Source: Gammaproteobacteria bacterium UBA6968 (lineage in GTDB: Bacteria > Pseudomonadota > Gammaproteobacteria > Pseudomonadales > Azotimanducaceae). From it: a DNA stretch of 7,751 bases. Below, one piece after another: positions 1 to 4,997 of the stretch (its first letter is position 1; each line of letters begins with the position of its first letter). The position numbers and the translations under genes are program-made. The notes beneath the pieces were generated by a model. It was not told the DNA's origin and made no database searches. It saw nothing but the letters and a program-made list of their open reading frames with translations. The stretch covers positions 1 to 7,751 of the forward strand of contig DJYW01000110.1 of the NCBI GenBank assembly GCA_002450255.1. The letters run 5' to 3'.

Positions 1-1
1 A

Positions 2-748
2 CCAACGGTACAGAATCCAAAGAACGCACAATCTAAGGAAAATGCTGGCGACGAAGAGCATGAAGATCACGAAGGACACGAAGGACACGAAGGACACGAA
101 GAGCATGCAGATCGTGAGGCGCATCAAGATCACAGCAGTCACGATCATCCTCCAATCGGCACCGTTACGGCTTTATTGGTGGGGTTGGATTCGCCAATCT
201 CGACGTTACGAGCACAGCGCTGGATTAACGAGTACCCGGACGAGGCTTTGCTCGCGATATTACCTGGCGTCGCTTTAACTCAACTATGGGAACTTATTGG
301 CAATGTCGAACTGATTCTGCTGGGTATCTCGATTTTGGTCTTTATTTCTTCGCTGTTCGGGTTAAACGCAATGCTGCTTGCTTCGATGCGGGAGCGACGG
401 CGGGAAATAGAAATTTTACGCAGTATCGGCGCGCCCTCATTATTCATCCTAGGTTTACTGCTCATCGAATCGCTGTTAATCGTGACGTTCGGTGTGCTGC
501 TCGCTATTGCCGGCCTCCTATTAACCATCGCATTTGCCAATGGAGTGCTGGCCAATGAGCTTGGGGTTCTACTGTCATCGCAGATTTTTAATACATCAAA
601 CTTGACGGCGCTTGGGCTAATCTATTTGACCACCTTACTGCTTACGCTAATTCCGGCCTGGCAAGCGTACGCGGTCTCAAAATCCATAGGCGCAGGCACC
701 TTGCCTGCACTTAGACCTTCGCCCAACGCATCCACAGCGAGATCTTAG
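2..748 (+). CDS. FtsX/MacB-type ABC transporter permease with His-rich periplasmic stretch (5' partial)
   Basis: The reading frame is open from the window edge, so the N-terminus and first membrane segment are missing; 248 residues are visible. Visible residues 20-49 are rich in His and acidic residues (10 His), built on tandem E-G-H triplets. This fits a metal-binding part of the periplasmic domain. Three hydrophobic segments follow at about 102-126, 147-178 and 201-220. Between the first two lies MRERRREIEILRSIGA (129-144), the typical cytoplasmic loop of the FtsX-like permease family. Such permeases do not usually import small solutes; MacB and LolCE move substrates out of the inner membrane or do mechanical work. 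The zur gene next door and the His stretch point to zinc. From memory, Zur-regulated clusters with such permeases include Vibrio zrgABCDE and Pseudomonas aeruginosa PA4063-PA4066. The family is certain; the substrate is inferred. Confidence 0.85.
   Translation, partial: PTVQNPKNAQSKENAGDEEHEDHEGHEGHEGHEEHADREAHQDHSSHDHPPIGTVTALLVGLDSPISTLRAQRWINEYPDEALLAILPGVALTQLWELIGNVELILLGISILVFISSLFGLNAMLLASMRERRREIEILRSIGAPSLFILGLLLIESLLIVTFGVLLAIAGLLLTIAFANGVLANELGVLLSSQIFNTSNLTALGLIYLTTLLLTLIPAWQAYAVSKSIGAGTLPALRPSPNASTARS
53..106 (+). repeat. In-frame 9-bp tandem repeat coding for EEH/EDH/EGH triplets
   Basis: Six consecutive 9-bp units lie in the permease frame: gaagagcat, gaagatcac, three exact copies of gaaggacac (71-97), and gaagagcat. 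They encode EEH-EDH-EGH-EGH-EGH-EEH. Because the unit is a multiple of three, gain or loss of copies would change the number of His residues without breaking the gene. Less regular His-rich codons continue to about position 148. Confidence 0.9.
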
Positions 749-765
749 ATTGACTCCGTTGCGAG

Positions 766-790
766 AAAAATGTTTTAGTATAACGTTTTT
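766..790. promoter_or_regulatory. Candidate Zur box / zur promoter
   Basis: The core ATGTTTTAGTATAACGT (770-786) is a near-palindrome around G778. With the flanking A-run (766-769) and T-run (787-790), 20 of 25 positions are self-complementary in position. It differs at three positions from ATGTTATAATATAACAT, the gammaproteobacterial Zur-box pattern as I recall it. It sits 43-67 bp before the chosen zur start and would overlap a promoter: TTGACT (750-755) with TAGTAT (776-781) at a long 20-bp spacing, or TATAAC (779-784) without a good -35. Zinc-loaded Zur binding here would repress zur and the merC-like gene. The operator is well supported by pattern; the exact promoter is not. Confidence 0.7.
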
Positions 791-832
791 ACGAAATGGA
801 CCGGTCCAATCGAACACACATCTACGCAAGAT

Positions 833-1285
833 TTGCTTAGCAGCGCAGAGCAGCGTTGTATTGAACAAGGCAGCAAACTCACTCTAAAGCGCCGCCAGGT
901 ACTGACCGGACTCTTAGAGTCTAACAAGGCGCTTTCGGCTTATGAACTCACTGAATTCTGCCGGGAGCAACTGGGCTATGGCTTGTTACCGATGTCTGTT
1001 TATCGGATTCTCGAATTTCTCGAGGATAACGACTTGGTGCATCGGCTCAATACTTCCAACAAATATATCGCGTGCTCTCACATCGCTTGCGACCACGATC
1101 ATGAGTCGCCGCAATTCCTCATTTGCAAAGCCTGCTTCCGCGTAAAAGAAGTCGGCATCCCGAATTCCATCATCAAGTCGATTACAAAAACCATCGAAGC
1201 CGTTAATTATCACTTAGCCAACAAGCAGCTGGAAATAGAATGCTTCTGTGAAGAGTGCGCGACGACCGACTGCAGCTCGGCATAA
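833..1285 (+). CDS. zur: Zinc uptake regulator Zur (Fur family)
   Basis: A 150-residue Fur-family repressor that binds DNA when loaded with zinc. The N-terminal winged helix spans about residues 10-75 (LTLKRRQVL, then PMSVYRILEFLEDNDLVHRL). The C-terminal half carries the metal sites. The structural zinc site is C98-x2-C101 plus C139-x2-C142. H70, C81, H88 or H90, and E106 line up with the regulatory site of E. coli Zur (H77, C88, H96, E111), so this is Zur rather than Fur. The start is uncertain. The frame contains no ATG upstream; it is open back to the TAG at 776-778, and TTG at 833 is used here without a clear ribosome binding site. An ATG at 796 is out of frame by one base. The gene lies 84 bp after the permease, and its stop overlaps the next start. 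Confidence 0.9.
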   Translation: MLSSAEQRCIEQGSKLTLKRRQVLTGLLESNKALSAYELTEFCREQLGYGLLPMSVYRILEFLEDNDLVHRLNTSNKYIACSHIACDHDHESPQFLICKACFRVKEVGIPNSIIKSITKTIEAVNYHLANKQLEIECFCEECATTDCSSA

Positions 1286-1671
1286 TGTTTACGGCAATAT
1301 TAGATCGATCAGCGATCGGACTCTCGACCCTGTGCATATTGCATTGCTTGGCGCTTCCAATCGCCCTTGTAATGGCGCCCTCGGTGTCAGCATTTTGGTT
1401 CGCGGAAGAGCAGTTCCACACCATGCTGCTTTACGTAGTCCTGCCGACAAGCGTGATCGCCCTCACGCTGGGCTGCAAACAACACAAAAGCCGTACCACC
1501 CTGATGTGGGGATTTGCCGGTCTGTTCATCCTGATCTCTGCCGCGGCATTAGGGCATGACTGGATCGGCGAAGCGGGCGAAAAACTGTTCACTGTCATAG
1601 GCGCCATAATGGTCATGGTGAGTCACGTACTCAACTTCAGAATGTGTCGTTCAGATCAGTGCGAGCACTAG
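1285..1671 (+). CDS. MerC-domain small integral membrane protein
   Basis: A 128-residue protein with four predicted membrane spans, at about residues 10-30, 43-63, 70-88 and 96-117. This matches the size and topology of the MerC family. Conserved Cys/His residues sit where a metal would be handled: C17-x2-H20-C21 in the first span, C63 and H66 in the cytoplasmic-type loop, H106 in the last span, and a C-terminal C-x5-C-x-H ending. ATG 1285 is chosen over the in-frame GTG at 1255 because its A is the last base of the zur stop (TAATG, 1283-1287), which indicates translational coupling. Classical MerC moves Hg(II) inward, but no merR, merT, merP or merA is seen. Co-transcription with zur suggests a zinc-related role instead. 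The family is confident; the function is inferred. Confidence 0.85.
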   Translation: MFTAILDRSAIGLSTLCILHCLALPIALVMAPSVSAFWFAEEQFHTMLLYVVLPTSVIALTLGCKQHKSRTTLMWGFAGLFILISAAALGHDWIGEAGEKLFTVIGAIMVMVSHVLNFRMCRSDQCEH

Positions 1672-1857
1672 CTTAGAATTTGCGCTTAAGACAACAGATA
1701 CTCGCACACCGGCTTGCCGCAAAAGCTGACAAACAGGACGGCGTCCCAACTGACTTTTAAACCCAACCGGTTGTTCGTTCGCAGCGCGATATGGATAAGA
1801 TCCTGATCGTTCGAGTTATCAACCAAAGAGTGATGCGGGCGTCAGAGACCCCTTGCC
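1672..1857. other. Convergent intergenic region, no clear terminator
   Basis: This 186-bp gap separates two converging transcription units. It has only weak stems: CGGC-TT-GCCG at 1710-1719, GGAC-GGC-GTCC at 1736-1746, and a six-pair stem with one bulge at 1837-1852 just past the deaminase stop. None is followed by a T-tract in either direction. A 10-bp perfect palindrome, CAACCGGTTG, lies at 1764-1773. No convincing gene was seen here. Confidence 0.5.
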
Positions 1858-3432
1858 CTAGCGACCGTCCCGAATCCGGTCTCGCATCAGGTTCTCGAAA
1901 GACACCAGCCTGCGCGCCAACTCCCATTGCAGACGCGCCTTTGCACTGTTCGCCAAAAACTCGCGACACAGCTTAGTGGGCGCCATGCCGCCTGGCTCAC
2001 TCGAGCGGCAAGACTTAACTTTCTCGTTACTCTTGTTCGCATAAAGGCTCGCGCCGGGAAGGAAACTGTAAGTCAACGCATCACGGGACATTTTTTTAAA
2101 CTGGGCGTAGCTCAAATCGTGAGAAGTAGCCGCTAACTGATACTCGTGGGTGAGATCAATACGGGATACACCCTCATCGTCGGTAGACAGCGCGACGGGC
2201 ACCTGGTTCTCGATGTAGGTATTGAGAGGATGTTCTGCGCCGCTTATGCCAAGAATAGAAGCATTGCTGGTCAAATTGATTTCAACCAAGACTTGTTCGC
2301 TCGCCATTTGTGCCAGCAACGCCGGCATATCTGCATCGAAAGCGATATCGATGCCATGCCCGATCCTTTTCGCGCCTGCGACATTTATCGCTGCTCGAAT
2401 ATGCCAGCCCAAGTGATCGGTGGCTACCAGTCCTAGCGTCAGTTCTCCGGCATGCAACGCGATACCTGATGGCGAGTTGGGATAACGCGCGCCGAGTTCG
2501 GAAATGAAATCCATATGGCGGCGATAGTCGCGTAGTGAGACTCGATGATCTTCTGGCGCCACAAGGTTCAATCCAACAATTCTCGGGTCTGCTTGGATTA
2601 ACTTGAAAGCCAGCACCAGCTGCGCGTAAACACTTTCTATAGGCAAGTTGCGAATAACTTGTGCCAAGAATCTAACGGTCACATCACACCCGGGTGATCG
2701 AACCGCCTGCTCTTGCTCGCATTTCAATAGCACTTCCTGGCGTTGTTCAATACGGTCTAAAGACTCGATTACCTCTGCTACGGCAGCGTCGATGACTGCG
2801 TGATCTACCCGCGATCCGAACAGTTTTTCTAAATCGGCGTTTTGCGTCGCATTAAAAGCAACATTCAACATACCCAGACTTTGCATCACTTCTAAATACA
2901 GGATGTTTTGCCTTCCCGCGCGCACCCGCACTTCCGCAACCATATCTCCGTAGCGCCCTTTTGCGGCCTCGCGAAACCGATCGAAAGTAGCGAAAAACTG
3001 ATCGTGCCCCGAAACTGAGCGTGCTTCGTAGTTGCGCATCGAAAGCGCGTCGACCATTGCCTTATAATTAATGTCAGACGAATCGCTGAGCACTGCAGCC
3101 ACCGGAGGCTGCTGCTGCAATTCATTACAAGGCGGGGAGATAATCGTCAGCGTTTGTAAATCCACACACTTACCGTCGCTGGCGGCCCATTCCAAAAATG
3201 ATTCGGCATAAACGGCGCCTGACAAATGCGTATGTAAGTCAGCTCCCTTGGGGAATCTTTGTAAGAACTGGCGCAGTTCGGTCGGATTCCCTTTTATCGA
3301 TTCGAAATATTGGGAAAGATCATCGGCTTTTATCTGTGCGGTGCTGATGCTGAGCAGGACTAACGAGGCGGCACAATAGGCGCTAAACATTCGCCGACGT
3401 ACAGTCTCGCTGCGATAGAAAATCATACGCAT
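1858..3432 (-). CDS. Secreted (periplasmic) adenosine deaminase family protein
   Basis: A 524-residue zinc hydrolase of the adenosine/AMP deaminase superfamily, expected to turn adenosine into inosine plus ammonia. The diagnostic motifs occur in order: H67-T-H69-L-S-G (metal), H327-A-G-E330 (metal ligand and catalytic Glu), R356-I-G-H359-G, the N386-to-N390 loop, and S416-T-D418-D419 (metal). All catalytic residues seem present. The protein is longer than cytoplasmic Add (about 330-350 residues) and closer to secreted ADA2/ADGF-like proteins, with inserts before and between motifs. Residues 1-36 form a signal peptide: an Arg-rich start, a hydrophobic core and an A-x-x-A-type end before DD. 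The six Cys outside the signal peptide lie as three local pairs. The gene starts 10 bp after the NUP stop, so it is an operon partner. An AGG sits 8 nt before a second ATG (start at 3426), which may be the true start. Activity on adenosine is likely but not proven. Confidence 0.9.
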   Translation of the reverse strand: MRMIFYRSETVRRRMFSAYCAASLVLLSISTAQIKADDLSQYFESIKGNPTELRQFLQRFPKGADLHTHLSGAVYAESFLEWAASDGKCVDLQTLTIISPPCNELQQQPPVAAVLSDSSDINYKAMVDALSMRNYEARSVSGHDQFFATFDRFREAAKGRYGDMVAEVRVRAGRQNILYLEVMQSLGMLNVAFNATQNADLEKLFGSRVDHAVIDAAVAEVIESLDRIEQRQEVLLKCEQEQAVRSPGCDVTVRFLAQVIRNLPIESVYAQLVLAFKLIQADPRIVGLNLVAPEDHRVSLRDYRRHMDFISELGARYPNSPSGIALHAGELTLGLVATDHLGWHIRAAINVAGAKRIGHGIDIAFDADMPALLAQMASEQVLVEINLTSNASILGISGAEHPLNTYIENQVPVALSTDDEGVSRIDLTHEYQLAATSHDLSYAQFKKMSRDALTYSFLPGASLYANKSNEKVKSCRSSEPGGMAPTKLCREFLANSAKARLQWELARRLVSFENLMRDRIRDGR

Positions 3433-3442
3433 GGCCTACGGA

Positions 3443-4654
3443 TTATTTTGCTGACGCCGCGCGAGCCTCGGCCCCTGGAGTAACGTTCGAGTAGGTATCC
3501 CAATTGCGAAGTAACTCATCAATAACCATGGATCCAGCCAAGTAAATATTTTCTAAGGAGACGTTTAATCCGGTAAATCCCTTGTTCTCATTCAACAAGT
3601 TTTCAGCAGCAGTTAAGGTCGGAGGCTGCATGGTGTAATTGCTTCCCCCTCGCAAAACCAACAGCCGATCAACATCGACATTGCCAATACGGTCTAAATA
3701 AGCCAACGATTGAAAAGTGCCTGTGTCTTCCATGCCAGAAGTCACAAAATCGGTGGCGCCATCACTCCAGTAACGCACCCACTCGTTGGCCCAGTCGTTT
3801 AGCAATTCGCCGTGCCAAAAAGTCATCGCAGCAATATGGCCTCCCGTCAACACGAATGGCGTCCTCTGAGCGTTTGGATGTTCGCTGTAGAGGGCTCTGA
3901 GCTGGCTCAGAGCAACGTCATCAGTTAGCGGGGCGTCTTTGGTCAATGCGTAGGCCCAATCGCGCAGTTCCGAATTAGCCTGAAACACTTCGCCCGTCGG
4001 CTCAGGGCGATCCGGATCGTAGGGAAATTTGGTATATCGCGCGAAAAAGCCGGTAGTCCAATCGTCCGGAATTTCGCGCGCATCAATTTCATGGCCAAGA
4101 TCGCCGTCGACCAAATACGACGACCAAGCGACTGAACCGATAGAGGCGTCTTCGGGATCGATGCCGGCAATACCAGCAATTAACCAATAGGATTGCGATA
4201 AATCGAACCTTGGATCCAGCCCGAGCGCCATGATAGCGCTAGCCGACTTCGCGGTACCGATTCCCGTAACCATTCCCAAAATTCCTGAGTCTTCATTAAA
4301 GAAAAGGTCATGATGGGAATGCGGAAAAGGCATCCGCTGATCCAGATTGCGGCGGGTTTTCCAAAGCTGAAACTCACCAGCTTGATCACCCTCATCGGCG
4401 CCGATCTCGAACATGGTGACCACGACGACTTTTACTTTTAAAGGTGCGATCGCTTGCTGAGCTAAGGCCGCATTTTTCGCGGTGCCAACCATCTTTGTCT
4501 TGACCTTCGCAGTACCGAGGCGATCCTGATTTTCTTCGGCAGATCGATCTTCATTCGCAGTTGAACAGGCCCCTACACAAAGAGCCAATACAACACAGGT
4601 CGCTAGGATCCGGAGTTGGCGTTTTTTTAAAAGGGAAACGTATTGTTCGATCAT
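3443..4654 (-). CDS. NUP-family ('purine nucleoside permease') lipoprotein
   Basis: A 403-residue protein. Residues 1-29 are a lipoprotein signal with lipobox V-G-A-C30. Ser at +2 favours sorting to the outer membrane. Residues 31-70 are a polar, low-complexity tether with two GTAK copies. The rest matches the NUP family (named after Candida NUP), which is related to purine nucleoside phosphorylases rather than to membrane transporters. Landmarks are V-V-V-V-T-M-F-E-I-G (76-85), the G-rich loop T130-G-I-G-T-A-K, G161-I-A-G-I, V182-D-G-D-L-x-H-E-I-D-A-R-E, G271-G-H-I, S306-G-M-E-D-T-G and R335-G-G-S-N-Y. No membrane span follows the lipid anchor, so 'permease' is misleading: it more likely binds or cleaves nucleosides. 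The start has a purine-rich GAGAAGAAG just upstream. It is the first gene of the operon with the deaminase and diverges from the receptor gene. Confidence 0.88.
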   Translation of the reverse strand: MIEQYVSLLKKRQLRILATCVVLALCVGACSTANEDRSAEENQDRLGTAKVKTKMVGTAKNAALAQQAIAPLKVKVVVVTMFEIGADEGDQAGEFQLWKTRRNLDQRMPFPHSHHDLFFNEDSGILGMVTGIGTAKSASAIMALGLDPRFDLSQSYWLIAGIAGIDPEDASIGSVAWSSYLVDGDLGHEIDAREIPDDWTTGFFARYTKFPYDPDRPEPTGEVFQANSELRDWAYALTKDAPLTDDVALSQLRALYSEHPNAQRTPFVLTGGHIAAMTFWHGELLNDWANEWVRYWSDGATDFVTSGMEDTGTFQSLAYLDRIGNVDVDRLLVLRGGSNYTMQPPTLTAAENLLNENKGFTGLNVSLENIYLAGSMVIDELLRNWDTYSNVTPGAEARAASAK

Positions 4655-4865
4655 CTTCTTCTCGCTGGCTTACTCGCTGCATAGTCTAATCATACCGCGC
4701 GAATTGCCAGCTCCAGTCGCAGAAAATGAGCGTTAAAACCTGCAAGACATCCATGCGCACTAATTTAGCGCAGAATTTTTGGCGCGCCACAAAATCATGC
4801 TTTTTTGCCGACGGCCATTGGTGCGAAGACGCTGCGCTCACGCTCTCTATGGAAAAATTCAGGGC

Positions 4866-4891
4866 ACGCGAATTGCATACGCGAACTGCAT
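4866..4891 (+). repeat. Adjacent 13-bp direct repeat upstream of receptor gene
   Basis: ACGCGAATTGCAT (4866-4878) is followed directly by ACGCGAACTGCAT (4879-4891), with 12 of 13 bases identical. It lies about 107 bp before the receptor start and abuts a possible -10 (CATAAT). The 10-bp core recurs near the NUP promoter. It could be a tandem operator. Confidence 0.7.
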
Positions 4892-4934
4892 AATGACAGT
4901 TTTACTACACACGCCTGAAAAATGATTACCTGCT

Positions 4935-4951
4935 CGCAAAAACGCTTTGCG
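4935..4951. promoter_or_regulatory. Inverted repeat CGCAAA-N5-TTTGCG, candidate operator
   Basis: Two perfect 6-base arms flank AACGC, ending 46 bp before the receptor ATG. The arms resemble a PurR-type half-site (CGCAAAC/GTTTGCG), but the odd 5-bp spacer does not fit the classical 16-bp PurR operator. The position would suit a repressor acting downstream of the promoter, or a leader hairpin. Confidence 0.4.
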
Positions 4952-4988
4952 GCGGTCAGTGCCCACCCTAATGATGGTTCTAGAAAAT

Positions 4989-4995
4989 GGAGAGG
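4989..4995 (+). promoter_or_regulatory. Ribosome binding site of receptor gene
   Basis: GGAGAGG lies just before ATG 4998, with its GGAG 5 nt from the start codon. It decides the start in favour of 4998 over the upstream in-frame TTG 4947 and ATGs 4971/4974, which lack such a site and would put extra residues before a normal signal peptide. Confidence 0.75.
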
Positions 4996-4997
4996 TT

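Larger units (their letters stand above)
4655..4997. promoter_or_regulatory. Divergent regulatory region between NUP operon and receptor gene
   Basis: This 343-bp region must hold the promoters of both units. It contains three copies of CGCGAAYTGC (4698-4707, 4867-4876, 4880-4889), an inverted repeat CGCAAA-N5-TTTGCG (4935-4951) and a GC-rich palindrome TGGCGCGCCA (4780-4789). For the NUP side, TATGAT (minus strand, 4694-4689) is a reasonable -10, but no matching -35 was found. For the receptor side, CATAAT (4889-4894) and ATGACA (4893-4898) are candidate promoter elements without good partners. No Zur-box-like sequence is seen here. Confidence 0.6.

Noticed and set aside
42..278. Frame rich in T-K-D repeats over the first 280 bases.
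   Set aside because: It is the shadow of the GAAGGACAC repeat in another frame; the permease frame continues through it into a clear FtsX domain.
1255..1284. GTG start at 1255 for the MerC-like protein.
   Set aside because: It would add ten polar residues inside the zur coding end; ATG 1285 overlapping the zur stop is the usual coupled arrangement.
1285..1671. Mercury-resistance operon.
   Set aside because: Only a MerC-domain gene is present; no merR/T/P/A-like gene is in the window and the partner is zur.
4726..4893. A 55-codon open frame from ATG 4726 to TAA 4891-4893 in the divergent region.
   Set aside because: It has no ribosome binding site, covers the candidate operators and promoter elements, and has no recognisable domain or signal; likely a chance frame.
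4947..4997. Longer receptor start at TTG 4947.
   Set aside because: It overlaps the CGCAAA/TTTGCG repeat, lacks a ribosome binding site, and places 17 residues ahead of a complete signal peptide; ATG 4998 has GGAGAGG.
4655..4997. Zur control of the NUP-deaminase operon or receptor, given the zinc need of the deaminase.
   Set aside because: No sequence close to the zur-box palindrome was found in the divergent region by eye, and the two units converge rather than share a promoter.
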